From the NCBI GenBank assembly GCA_009838515.1, contig VXRL01000011.1, positions 23,713 to 87,712 of the forward strand: DNA of 64,000 bases. Direction: 5' to 3'. Below the pieces are notes generated by a model, which saw only the letters and a program-made list of their open reading frames with translations, did not search any database and had not been told where the DNA came from. The position numbers and the translations under genes are program-made. This DNA comes from Terriglobia bacterium (lineage in GTDB: Bacteria; Acidobacteriota; Terriglobia; Bryobacterales; UBA6623). Shown here in pieces: positions 43,971-52,723 of the stretch; the stretch's first letter is position 1, and every line of letters begins with the position of its first letter.

Positions 43971-44837
43971 ATGGTTGAGGGGGAATCCATCGGAGGACGA
44001 CTCAAGGCCGCCAGGCTCGAGCAAGGATTTTCGCTCGAGCAGGTAGTCGAGCAGACGCGGATCAATCGCGACTACATTGCAGCCCTCGAGAGTGACGATC
44101 ATGCGGCGATCCCAGCCGATTTCTATGCAATCAGCTTCTTACGCCAGTATTCGGCAGTCTTGGGGCTGCCGACAGACGACATGGTCAGTGCGTTGCGTCA
44201 GGAGCTCGCAGATGCCGACGATACCACCGCAGAGTTTTCCCAGCTTCAGGTGAGCCCGACGTCGCACGCGCTCTGGGCAGCAGGGTTTGAAAAGATTCGG
44301 CGATGGACCGGTGAATTCATCGCCAACAGGGCGAATGCAGTCGTTGCAGCGGCCCTCATGCTCGTCGGAGCTATAGGCTGGTGGTATGTAGGGTGCTCAG
44401 AGACGGCTGTAATCGCGACTCCGCCGGAAGGAGCTGGTGTGGAGAGCCTGGGAGCAGCCGGGGGCGCTGAGGCCGCGGCAGCGGCCGGAACGGAGGCCTC
44501 CGAGAGCGCGAGGCCGGCCACGCCGCCTGTGGCCCCGACTCCCGGACCTGCTCCGCTCGGCTCCGCCGAGACGCTGGCGATCCAACTGCGGGCGTCCGGC
44601 GAGGTCTGGGTGCGAGCGGTCGTGGACGGAGGCCGCTCTCAAGAGGCGATTCTGCAAGCCGGCAACCTCCGCACGTTCCGCGCGCGCGAACGAGTGCAGT
44701 TCACGGCTGGCAACGCAGGAGCGATCACCCTAGTGGTCAATGGGCAGGTGCAAGACTCCATTGGCGAGCGGGGCCAGGTCCGCCACATCCAGGTCGACCG
44801 CGACGGCTGGAAGGCCCTCCCCGCCGGTTCGTTCTAG
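43971..44837 (+). CDS. RodZ-like protein (cytoplasmic HTH, one membrane span, periplasmic DUF4115-like domain)
   Basis: A 288-residue bitopic protein. Residues 5-75 form a helix-turn-helix of the RodZ type (IGGRLKAARLEQGFSLEQVVEQTRINRDYIAALE, then FLRQYSAVLGLP). A membrane helix follows at about 125-140 (AVVAAALMLVGAIGWWYV), then an Ala/Gly/Pro-rich linker and a C-terminal beta domain (IQLRASGEVWVRAVVDGG, ending in VNGQVQDSIGERGQVRHIQV). RodZ ties MreB filaments to the membrane and keeps rod shape. The helix-turn-helix keeps its core but is not expected to bind DNA. ATG 43971 is preferred to the GTG-type start 27 bp upstream. Confidence 0.85.
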   Translation: MVEGESIGGRLKAARLEQGFSLEQVVEQTRINRDYIAALESDDHAAIPADFYAISFLRQYSAVLGLPTDDMVSALRQELADADDTTAEFSQLQVSPTSHALWAAGFEKIRRWTGEFIANRANAVVAAALMLVGAIGWWYVGCSETAVIATPPEGAGVESLGAAGGAEAAAAAGTEASESARPATPPVAPTPGPAPLGSAETLAIQLRASGEVWVRAVVDGGRSQEAILQAGNLRTFRARERVQFTAGNAGAITLVVNGQVQDSIGERGQVRHIQVDRDGWKALPAGSF

Positions 44838-44963
44838 CAGCCTCGGCCTCCAGAGCGGCTAGCCGGCGGCTGCAGTCTCGACCCCCGGTCGCCCGGATGG
44901 CGCGGCCGCATGTCCTCGACGGCGAGGCCGCCGTCAGCCCCTGACTCGCAAGCAAGCCTCGCG

Positions 44964-47900
44964 CTAGAACGAGTACTTGAGCGAGAACTGGCCGATGCGC
45001 CCGGAACGTGCGCCGGTGATGCGCCCCAAGCGACGGTCCGTAGCGCTCCCTCTGCGGGGATTACCGAAGTTCGGACGGTTCGGCAGATTGAAGAAGTCCA
45101 CTCGGAAGTCGACGGAGTGGCCCTCACTGACCCGGAACCGCTTCCGGAGCGAGATGTCCATGTTAATCAGGCCAGGGCCTTGCAGGTTGTTGCGGCCTGA
45201 GTTGCCGTAGGAGCCCACAGCGGCCAGCGCAAACGCATCCTTGTTGAACCACTGGGCGATTCTCTCGCCACGCGACCTGTCGGACGGCAAGTGCGGATTG
45301 CCAACGATCTGCGAACGATCGTGCCGGACGTTGGTGAGCGAGCGGTCTCTGCCCGCGTCCACGTGGAAGGGGCTGCCTTCTTGGAATGTCAGGATGGAAC
45401 CCAGCTCCCAGCCTCCGAGCACGTGCCGCAGCGCGGTCGCCTTCGGCGCCGGGATCTCGTACAGGAACGAACTGACCATGCGCTGCTGGATGTCGAAGTC
45501 CCCGCGCCCACGCTCGGCGTCGCGATTGTTGGGATCTTGCAAGCCGTTTTGAGTTACCGTCGCGAAGGCGGAGCTGGTCAGCACTTCGTCAATCGCCCGC
45601 CCGTAGGTGTAGGCCACTTGGAAGGTCAGGCCTCGGCTGAAGCGCCGCTGCACTTGGACCTGCAGGCTGTTGTACACCGACGAGGCTCCGCTATTGAGCT
45701 GGCCGATGCTTCCGAATCCTTGGTGGATACGCCGAGCGTCCGTGTTGCGAGCAGTCGCGCCTTCACCGAAAACGGCCATGTTCTGCTGGCGGTTGTAGGT
45801 CAGGTTGCGCCCCAGGTTGCCCACGTAGGCAACCTCCACCATCATGTTGTCCGAGACCTGTTGCTGGATGGTCAGGTTGTAGGTCTGCATGTACGGGTTG
45901 CGCAGCCCCGGAGCGAATCCCTTGGGGATCGTGACTGGGAAGACGAAGTTGGGGTCGTCCGGATTGAACACAAACGGGAACGGATTGAAGTGCCCGAGGA
46001 ACGGAGCCGATAGCGCGGCGGGCTGGTTGATGTCGACAGAAGCGCCGAAAGGTTGCAGCGCCTGCACGCCACCCGCCATCTCAGCGGTCAGCGGGTCGTA
46101 CGAGATGCCGTAGCTGGTGCGCAGCGAGGTCCTGCCGTCACCGAACAGGTCCCAGGCGATGCCGAAGCGCGGCGCGATGTTTATTAGCGCGTCTTGGTAC
46201 GGGAAATCTGCGTCCGACAGCCAAATCAAGCCGGATGGGGCGTCCCCGATGAACGAGGACCGTGCTCCGGGCACTAGGGCGGTCTGCTGGTTCTGCTGCT
46301 CTTCCCAACGCGGGAAGAACTCATTCCGCACGCCCAAGGTCATCGTGACATTGCGGTGGACCTTGAAGCTGTCCTGAAAAAAGATCCCCGATTGGATGTA
46401 CCGATGGTCGAACTCGATCGGCGAAGCTTGGCGCACGCGACGCGCCTTGCCGGTGACGAAGTCCGCCATTGGCAGACCCGTGCGGTTACCCGTGAACTGC
46501 CACTCGCTGCCGGTGGCTCGGTTGTCGCGGTAGAGGAACTGGTTGCGCTGGGTGTCCAAGCCCCACTTCATGTTGTGATTGCCCTTGACCAGGCTCATAT
46601 TCCACGACAGGGCGTAGTTCTGGGACAGCCGCTGGCGGTGCCGTCCCGGGCCGAGCCGGAAGCGGTTCGTGATCTGCACCAGCGGCCGGCTCTTTACCAC
46701 GCCTCCGGCATGGTTGAAATGCGTCGCGCCGAAGTCCGCCAAGTCGTCGTCGAACGGGATGCTCTCCTGGTAGTTGAAACGGGTGTAGGTCAACCGAATC
46801 GTGTTCACCAACGTGGGAGTGATCAGGTGCGTATCCTCCAGCGTGTAGGTTTGCATGCGGTTGAAACGCGGGTTCGGGCCATAGTTGATGAAGTCGGCGT
46901 TGCGCAGCGGGTCGGCGCCCTCGTTGTGGTCATAGAACAGCCGGAAGTTGATCTTGTTGCGGTCTGAGATGTTGTGGTCGACGCGCGTCAAGTACTGGTT
47001 GTCGTCGCTGGGCTGGCTGACCTGGGTCACGAAGCTGCCATCGCCGCGGTGTTCCTCCGGGAACGGCACCCATCCGTCAAGCATGAACTGCGCGACCGGG
47101 TCCAGTAGGTTCGCGGGGACGATGTTGTTCGGGAAAGGGTCGCCCGTGTCGGCGTTCTTGATCGCGCTCGCACCGGTAAAGATGCCAGCCCGCTCGTCAC
47201 GCGTGGCCGGGAACGCATTGCGCAGGCGGTCTTCGCGAATGCGTTGGCCCTGGTAGGTGAACTGGAAGAAGGACTTGTCCTTGATGACCGGGCCGCCAAC
47301 GGTGCCGCCGAACTGGTTGAAGCGGAGCTTGGGCACGGTGCGCGAAAAGAAGTTGCGGGCGTCGAGCGCGTCGTTGCGGAGGAAGTGCCACAAGCTCCCG
47401 TGGAACTGGTTGGTGCCCGAGCGCGTGACAGCGCTGATCACGCTGAAGCCGCGGCCATGCTCGGCAGTGACGCCCGTCGTAGAGACGCGGAACTCTTGCA
47501 CCGCGTCGGGAGGCGGCAAGATCAGGCCCTGGCCGCGATGGAAGTAGCTCATCGAGCCGCCGTCCAGCAGGTAGTTGACCGAGAAGTGGCGCCCGCCATT
47601 GATGTTCATGTTCTGCTGGCCGAAGGAAGGCCGGATAGTCGTGCTGACCCGCTGTACGCCGGGCACGAGCCGAACGAGGTCGAGCGGATTGCGACCGTTA
47701 AGCGGCAAGTCCTTGATCCGGCGGTCGTCGACTGTCATGCCGATCTGCGTCGAGCGAGTGTCGACCTGAGGCGCCTGGCTCGTGATCGTCACAGTCTCGG
47801 TGACTTGTCCCAATTCCAAGACGAAGTCCACCCGCAAGCTCTGCAGCGCCGACAGGGCGATGCCGGGTCGCTCAACGGTCCGGAAGCCCTCGGACTGTAC

Positions 47901-48125
47901 CGACGCCATGTAGGTGCCGACCTGCATCTGGGTCGCGAGGTAGTCGCCGGTCGCTCCGGTCTCGACGAGTTTCACCTCGCCGGTGTTCTCGTTGAGAAAG
48001 GTGATTTGAACGCCCGGGACGGCGGCACCGGTCGGGTCCGTCACAGTGCCCGCGATTTCTCCCGCGGTGGACTGGCCGAACGCAGTGGCTGCTGTCAGTA
48101 GAAGGACGATGAGTAAGTTCCGCAC
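44964..48125 (-). CDS. Oar-like TonB-dependent outer-membrane protein with carboxypeptidase-regulatory domain
   Basis: A 1053-residue protein starting with GTG 48125. The signal peptide (RNLLIVLLLTAATAFGQ) is followed by a carboxypeptidase-regulatory-like domain (GEIAGTVTDPTGAAVPGVQI). The plug comes next, with LPLNGRNPLDLVRLVPGV and NYLLDGGSMSYF, and TRSGTNQFHGSLWHFLRND opens the barrel, which ends in GQFSLKYSF with terminal Phe. This is the canonical acidobacterial architecture. It diverges, across 281 bp, from a Tat-exported enolase-family enzyme, the same arrangement as at 40.5 kb. Confidence 0.92.
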   Translation of the reverse strand: MRNLLIVLLLTAATAFGQSTAGEIAGTVTDPTGAAVPGVQITFLNENTGEVKLVETGATGDYLATQMQVGTYMASVQSEGFRTVERPGIALSALQSLRVDFVLELGQVTETVTITSQAPQVDTRSTQIGMTVDDRRIKDLPLNGRNPLDLVRLVPGVQRVSTTIRPSFGQQNMNINGGRHFSVNYLLDGGSMSYFHRGQGLILPPPDAVQEFRVSTTGVTAEHGRGFSVISAVTRSGTNQFHGSLWHFLRNDALDARNFFSRTVPKLRFNQFGGTVGGPVIKDKSFFQFTYQGQRIREDRLRNAFPATRDERAGIFTGASAIKNADTGDPFPNNIVPANLLDPVAQFMLDGWVPFPEEHRGDGSFVTQVSQPSDDNQYLTRVDHNISDRNKINFRLFYDHNEGADPLRNADFINYGPNPRFNRMQTYTLEDTHLITPTLVNTIRLTYTRFNYQESIPFDDDLADFGATHFNHAGGVVKSRPLVQITNRFRLGPGRHRQRLSQNYALSWNMSLVKGNHNMKWGLDTQRNQFLYRDNRATGSEWQFTGNRTGLPMADFVTGKARRVRQASPIEFDHRYIQSGIFFQDSFKVHRNVTMTLGVRNEFFPRWEEQQNQQTALVPGARSSFIGDAPSGLIWLSDADFPYQDALINIAPRFGIAWDLFGDGRTSLRTSYGISYDPLTAEMAGGVQALQPFGASVDINQPAALSAPFLGHFNPFPFVFNPDDPNFVFPVTIPKGFAPGLRNPYMQTYNLTIQQQVSDNMMVEVAYVGNLGRNLTYNRQQNMAVFGEGATARNTDARRIHQGFGSIGQLNSGASSVYNSLQVQVQRRFSRGLTFQVAYTYGRAIDEVLTSSAFATVTQNGLQDPNNRDAERGRGDFDIQQRMVSSFLYEIPAPKATALRHVLGGWELGSILTFQEGSPFHVDAGRDRSLTNVRHDRSQIVGNPHLPSDRSRGERIAQWFNKDAFALAAVGSYGNSGRNNLQGPGLINMDISLRKRFRVSEGHSVDFRVDFFNLPNRPNFGNPRRGSATDRRLGRITGARSGRIGQFSLKYSF

Positions 48126-48406
48126 GGATTGACCCCCCCGGCCGCGTGGACAGTTGCCCGCAAACGCGACGCTTTATGCCGAACATCGTAAGCGCTAGCC
48201 GTACGTGGCGCAAGTCCTTCGCTTCGATTCCCTGGAGAAATCTACGGCCGCTAACCCTGGCGCGAGGGCTTGCCGTGTGGCGGCGGGAAGCCGGTCGAAG
48301 CGGCGCACGAGGGCCGAGCCGATCCCCGCCTGCCGAACACCAGCCCCGGCCGCAGTACAATCCTCATAACGCCGAGACAGCCGCTGTTTCTCGGCAAGCT
48401 AGCCCA

Positions 48407-49627
48407 ATGTCATCGAATCGTCGTCGTTTCACGCAGTTGCTCACCGGAGCCGGACTTGGATCTCTCGCCGCGACCTCCCTGCCCTCGGCTCCTGCCGGCA
48501 AGGGCTCGCTGATCCGCAAGGTCGATGTGTTTCCCGTCGGGATTCCGTTCCGCTCGGTCTTCAAGATCGGAGTCGGCACAGTCGGTGACACCGGCAAGCC
48601 CGGGCAGTACGTCATGATCCGCGCCGAGACCGAGGACGGACACGTCGGCTGGGGCATGACCAACACGATCCCGGCGTGGTCCTACGAGACCATCCAAGCA
48701 GTTGTAGGGACGCTGCGCCACCACTTGGCACCCTTGGCCGTCGGGCGCGGGCCGTTCGAGTGGAACGCCCTCAAGCAGCGCATGGACGCGACGATCCGGC
48801 CCGCTGTCAGCAACGGGGCCCCATTCGCCAAGAGCGCCTTGGAAATCGCGTTTCTGGACTTGGCCGGACAAGTGGCGGGCCAGCCGCTGCATCGGTTGCT
48901 GGGCGGCAAGCTCCGTGACAGTGTCGAGCTCTGCTACGCCGTCAGCATCGACTCGCCGAGCGCGATGGCTGACGAGGTTTCCCGCTGGCCAGCGTGCAAG
49001 TGCTTCAAGGTCAAGGTCTCCGGCGATGCGGATGGAGACATTGAACGATTGAGGGCTATCTTGCTGGCACGGCCGGACATCGACGTTTGGCTGGATGCCA
49101 ATCAATCCTACCAGCCGGTCCATTTGGAGCGGTTTCTCGCCGCGCTGTCGGAATTCGACCAAGTCCGGTGTTTCGAGCAGCCGGTGCGCAGCGAGGACTG
49201 GATGGGCCTGCGTCGGGCGCGCGAGAGGAGCCCGTTCCCGGTCGCGATCGACGAAGGCTGCTTTTCGTCCTTCGACGTCGCACGGGCCGCCGAGATGCGT
49301 GTGGCAGATCTCGTCGTGCTCAAGGTGTCCAAGAGCGGAGGCGTTACCAACTGCGCGAAGAGCGCGGTTGTCTCCGAGGCCCACGGCCTGGGGCTGCTCG
49401 GCAGCGGACTGACCGATGCCGGCGTCAGCCTGATGGCATCGGTTCACCTGTACTCAACGCTGGACCTGCTGTTGCCGCCCGAATTGAACGGCCCGCAATT
49501 CCTAGCGGATCTCTTCGCGGAAAACATTGAGATGGACGGCGTGCATGTCAAGGTGCCGGAAGATCCGGGACTGGGCATCAGAGTGCCTGAGGAGCGCGTC
49601 CGCGAGAGTCTGCTCGAAATCGGCTAG
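48407..49627 (+). CDS. Tat-exported enolase-superfamily enzyme, muconate-cycloisomerase subgroup
   Basis: A 406-residue protein from ATG 48407 with a twin-arginine signal (NRRRFTQLLTGAGLGSLAA). Unlike the other two family members here, it has the MLE-subgroup pattern: K201 and K203 in FKVKVSG, D230 and N232 in LDANQSY, E257 in CFEQPV, D282/E283 in AIDEG and K306 in VLKVSKSGG. Enzymes with two opposed Lys act as cycloisomerases, dipeptide epimerases or N-acyl amino-acid racemases. A periplasmic dipeptide epimerase working on cell-wall or scavenged peptides is one option. A TACAAT hexamer at 48356-48361 lies 45 bp upstream. Confidence 0.88.
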   Translation: MSSNRRRFTQLLTGAGLGSLAATSLPSAPAGKGSLIRKVDVFPVGIPFRSVFKIGVGTVGDTGKPGQYVMIRAETEDGHVGWGMTNTIPAWSYETIQAVVGTLRHHLAPLAVGRGPFEWNALKQRMDATIRPAVSNGAPFAKSALEIAFLDLAGQVAGQPLHRLLGGKLRDSVELCYAVSIDSPSAMADEVSRWPACKCFKVKVSGDADGDIERLRAILLARPDIDVWLDANQSYQPVHLERFLAALSEFDQVRCFEQPVRSEDWMGLRRARERSPFPVAIDEGCFSSFDVARAAEMRVADLVVLKVSKSGGVTNCAKSAVVSEAHGLGLLGSGLTDAGVSLMASVHLYSTLDLLLPPELNGPQFLADLFAENIEMDGVHVKVPEDPGLGIRVPEERVRESLLEIG

Positions 49628-49736
49628 CGTGCCTCCGCGCCGACAGAGCTGATCTTCCGGTCTGTCACGCAGCCTGTCGACATGCTCCGGCGTGACCTAC
49701 CGCACTGTCTTACGCCCGTGCGGCGAGCCTCAGCGC

Positions 49737-50393
49737 TCAGAGCTTGCGAATCAGCGTCAGGCCGTCGCCGACATGGAGCATGACCGTTTCGACCCTTGGG
49801 TCACCCAAGATGTGGTCGTTGAACTCGCGGATGCCGATGGTCTCGGCGTCTTGGTTGGCCGCGTCCATCATCCAGTTGTGCCACATCACGTTGTCAAAGG
49901 CGAGCAGCCCGTTGGTCCTAAGCTTGGGCAGCAAGGCCTCGAAGTAGGCGACGTAGTTGTCCTTGTCGGCGTCAACGAACGCAAAGTCGAGCGGCGGGTC
50001 GCAGGGGAGCGCGCGCAGCGTGTCCAAGGCCGGAGCGAGGCGGAGATCGATCCGATCAGAGAGACCGCTCCGCCTCCAGTAGCGTGCTCCGATGGACGTC
50101 CACTCCTCGCTCAAGTCGCAACACAGCAGCCTGCCATCGGCTGGCAGCGCGGCTGCCATGCACGCGGCGCTGTAGCCAGTGAATGTCCCCACTTCAACGA
50201 CTTGCTTTGCGCCGATGGCCGCCACCAGCATGCGCAGGAACAAGCCTTGTTCTTCCGAGATCATCATTCCCGCGAGTGCGCCGACCTCGTTCTCGGTCTC
50301 GCGCCTCAACTCGCCTAGCAGCTGATCTTCCGGCGTCCGGTTGCACAGCATGAACCGGTACAGGTCTTGCGTCAGTGACGTGATCTTTGCCAT
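49737..50393 (-). CDS. SAM-dependent O-methyltransferase (CCoAOMT/COMT-like)
   Basis: A 218-residue class I methyltransferase of the caffeoyl-CoA/catechol O-methyltransferase family. Motif I reads VVEVGTFTGYSAACMAAALP, and DFAFVDADKDNYVAYFE contains the metal Asp. DNVMWHNWMMD and IREFNDHI supply the remaining metal ligands. These enzymes use Mg to methylate vicinal hydroxyls of small aromatics. The start codon ATG 50393 lies downstream of a good promoter at 50426-50454. It is not obviously linked with its neighbours, so its substrate is open. Confidence 0.9.
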   Translation of the reverse strand: MAKITSLTQDLYRFMLCNRTPEDQLLGELRRETENEVGALAGMMISEEQGLFLRMLVAAIGAKQVVEVGTFTGYSAACMAAALPADGRLLCCDLSEEWTSIGARYWRRSGLSDRIDLRLAPALDTLRALPCDPPLDFAFVDADKDNYVAYFEALLPKLRTNGLLAFDNVMWHNWMMDAANQDAETIGIREFNDHILGDPRVETVMLHVGDGLTLIRKL

Positions 50394-50425
50394 CCTTCGA
50401 GCCTAGCGAACGCCGCGGCCGCGGA

Positions 50426-50454
50426 ATTATAGTGCCGTCCCACAGCTCGCGCAA
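50426..50454 (-). promoter_or_regulatory. Candidate sigma70-type promoter of the O-methyltransferase gene
   Basis: On the minus strand TTGCGC (50454-50449), a 17-bp spacer and a perfect TATAAT (50431-50426), about 33 bp before the ATG at 50393. The perfect -10 box compensates for a weak -35. Confidence 0.55.
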
Positions 50455-50559
50455 GACAGACTAACGGACGGCGGGTCCGAGCCCAGGGAGTTGCCGGAGA
50501 CAGCGCTTAACGCTCCCGGACACCCGACCGCCGGAGTCGCTACAATGGAGGTACGAGGG

Positions 50560-51171
50560 ATGCTCATCCCGGCGCCGTTCATTACTTTTCTGGCCAAAGA
50601 GGTCGCCAAGCGCCTCGGTGCGCAGACGTGCGTGATCAAGTCCCAGCAGCGCGTCGCGCGGGATTTTGAGGATCTCGTCCTTGATGAGCTCAGCTTAGAG
50701 GACGAAATCAACGCAGAAGCGCGAGCTCTGCTGTCGCAGTACACCGAGTACATGCGGCATCAGGACGTTTCCTACCACGACATGTTCAGCCGTGTGAAGC
50801 GGAAGATCTTGGCCGAGCGTAAGGTCGTTTCGGCCGCTGCCGGCGGCCGCGGTGCGCGCGACATGAAGCTCTCGCGCGACAAGGTTCTGGAAATTTCGCA
50901 CAAGATGGCGGCAATGCTGCCACGCATTCCCGGCACGCGTCTCAACAAGGGCTGGAACGAGACCCGCCTGGAGATCCAGCGCCATCTCACCGACATCCTC
51001 ATGCTGGAAGCTAGGAGCGACCAGCGTGCGAAGGAGAAGATTACCTCGCAGCAGCGTGAGATCCCCGAGGGTAGCGAGGAGTGGCAGACGCTGCACCGCA
51101 ACTACTACGAGGACGAACTCAAGAAGTACGGCGTGTACTTGCAGCGCGAAGCCCACGATCCGGCACCCTAG
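50560..51171 (+). CDS. Tandem DUF507-domain protein
   Basis: A 203-residue protein from ATG 50560, preceded by GGAGG with 8-bp spacing. It consists of two related halves. Residues 1-95 (MLIPAPFITFLAKEVAKRL, then RYDVSYHDMFSRVKRKI-type end) match the DUF507 layout as I recall it. Residues about 102-203 (MKLSRDKVLEISHKMAAML, later HRNYYEDELKKYGVYL) are a second, more diverged copy. The family is cytoplasmic, charged and helical, with no known function, and is found mostly in Acidobacteriota and delta-proteobacterial lineages, often as adjacent single-domain genes. Here both are fused. Confidence 0.75.
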   Translation: MLIPAPFITFLAKEVAKRLGAQTCVIKSQQRVARDFEDLVLDELSLEDEINAEARALLSQYTEYMRHQDVSYHDMFSRVKRKILAERKVVSAAAGGRGARDMKLSRDKVLEISHKMAAMLPRIPGTRLNKGWNETRLEIQRHLTDILMLEARSDQRAKEKITSQQREIPEGSEEWQTLHRNYYEDELKKYGVYLQREAHDPAP

Positions 51172-51240
51172 ACTTCAGCGGGCTCTTGGCCAATCCAGGC
51201 TTTCCGGGCCCTCCTGCCAAGCGCGGGTCAGCCAGCCACA

Positions 51241-52677
51241 GTGCCAGAGATGTCCACCTCCCTGCTTGTGATGAAGTTCGGCGGGACGAGCGTCGGCTCG
51301 CCCGAAGCGATGGCCCGTGCTGTCGGGCTCGTGGCCGAACAGGCGGGTGAACGCCCGGTTGCGGTCGTGGTTTCGGCCATGTCGCAGGTCACGAATCGAT
51401 TGCTGGCCACGCTGGAAGCGGGAGAACAGGGCGATGCCGAGGCCGTCGACTCCAACCTAGCGGCTCTGCGACGAACGCATCTCGCCGCCTGCGCGGACTT
51501 GTTGCCCGAGGATCGCGCCCGAAGTGTGGCCGCTCGGATTGAGGAGATCCTTGATGGCTTCGCAAGGGTCGCCCGCGGGATGTTGCTGCTGCGGGAGAGG
51601 CCGCCGCGGGCGGTCGACGAGGCCGCTCCCACCGGAGAGCGAATCGCAGCGCGGTTGTTCAGCGAAGCATTAGCCACACTTGGCGTGCCGGCGAGGCCCG
51701 TTTCAGGTACCGACTTGATCGTTACCGATGCAACGTTCGACGGAGCCAATCCGTTCTTGGAGGAAACTGCTGTCAAGGCATCCGCAGTGTTGGAACCGAT
51801 GCTGGATGAGGGGGCTGTCCCGATCATTACCGGCTATAGCGCAGCCACTCGCGAAGGCATTCCAACGACGCTTGGTCGCGGGGGCTCCGACTTTTCGGCT
51901 TCCATCATCGCCGCCGCCTTGCGCGCAGCCGAGCTCTGGATCTGGACGGATGTAGACGGAATTCTGAGCTGCGATCCGGCCATCGCTGGCGATGCACGGC
52001 TGCTGGCGGACGTGACCTACAACGAGGCAGCCGAGCTGTCCTACAACGGTGCTAAGGTACTGCATCCGCGCACTCTAGCGCCGCTAGCGGAACTCGAAAT
52101 TCCCGTTCACATCAAGAATAGCTTCCACCCGGAACGCCCCGGCACTCGCATATTCAACCACCGAGTGGAGCAACCTGGGGTGAGGGCGATCACGTCGCTG
52201 TCCGGTGTTGCCCTAATCTCGATCGAGGCAAGCGGACTTTCGCTTTCCGGCGCTCAGCTGATGGCGCGTGCCTTGGAATGCGCCGCCCGCGCGAAGGTCG
52301 AGCTCCTTCTGATGACGCGCTCGAGCTTCCGACAGAACTTCTGCATGCTGGTGCGCTCGGGGGACGTGGCGGCCGTGCTCGACCGCCTGCGCGAGGAACT
52401 GGCCTTGGAATTGGCGCACGGCTATCTGCGCCCGATCGAAGTCGACCACAGCGTCGGTCTGCTAGCGGCGGTGGGCGAGGGCATGCGGGGCACTCCCGGC
52501 TTGGCGGGACGGCTGTTCACGGCGATATCAGAGCGGCACGTCAACATCATTGCCATCGCACAGGGATCGAGTGAACTTACGATCGCTATCGTGGTGAACG
52601 AACAAGACTTGCGGACGGCCGTGTCGGCGATTCACAGCGAATGCCGACTGGGGCGTGGAGTCAGCGCGACCCAATGA
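51241..52677 (+). CDS. lysC: Aspartate kinase
   Basis: A 478-residue monofunctional aspartokinase that phosphorylates aspartate at the entry to lysine, threonine and methionine synthesis. The N-terminal kinase motif is VMKFGGTSVGS. Further kinase motifs are IITGYSAATREGIPTTLGRGGSDFSA and LWIWTDVDGI. From about residue 315 two ACT domains follow (VALISIEASGLS, and LLAAVGEGMRGTPGLAGRLF with SERHVNIIAIAQGSSE), so feedback inhibition by Lys or Thr is expected. The length and lack of a homoserine dehydrogenase domain exclude ThrA. GTG 51241 or ATG 51250 can start it. Confidence 0.93.
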   Translation: MPEMSTSLLVMKFGGTSVGSPEAMARAVGLVAEQAGERPVAVVVSAMSQVTNRLLATLEAGEQGDAEAVDSNLAALRRTHLAACADLLPEDRARSVAARIEEILDGFARVARGMLLLRERPPRAVDEAAPTGERIAARLFSEALATLGVPARPVSGTDLIVTDATFDGANPFLEETAVKASAVLEPMLDEGAVPIITGYSAATREGIPTTLGRGGSDFSASIIAAALRAAELWIWTDVDGILSCDPAIAGDARLLADVTYNEAAELSYNGAKVLHPRTLAPLAELEIPVHIKNSFHPERPGTRIFNHRVEQPGVRAITSLSGVALISIEASGLSLSGAQLMARALECAARAKVELLLMTRSSFRQNFCMLVRSGDVAAVLDRLREELALELAHGYLRPIEVDHSVGLLAAVGEGMRGTPGLAGRLFTAISERHVNIIAIAQGSSELTIAIVVNEQDLRTAVSAIHSECRLGRGVSATQ

Positions 52678-52723
52678 GCAGCTAGCGGAAGTTCGTAACG
52701 AAAGGTCTGGAAACGGTGGGTTC

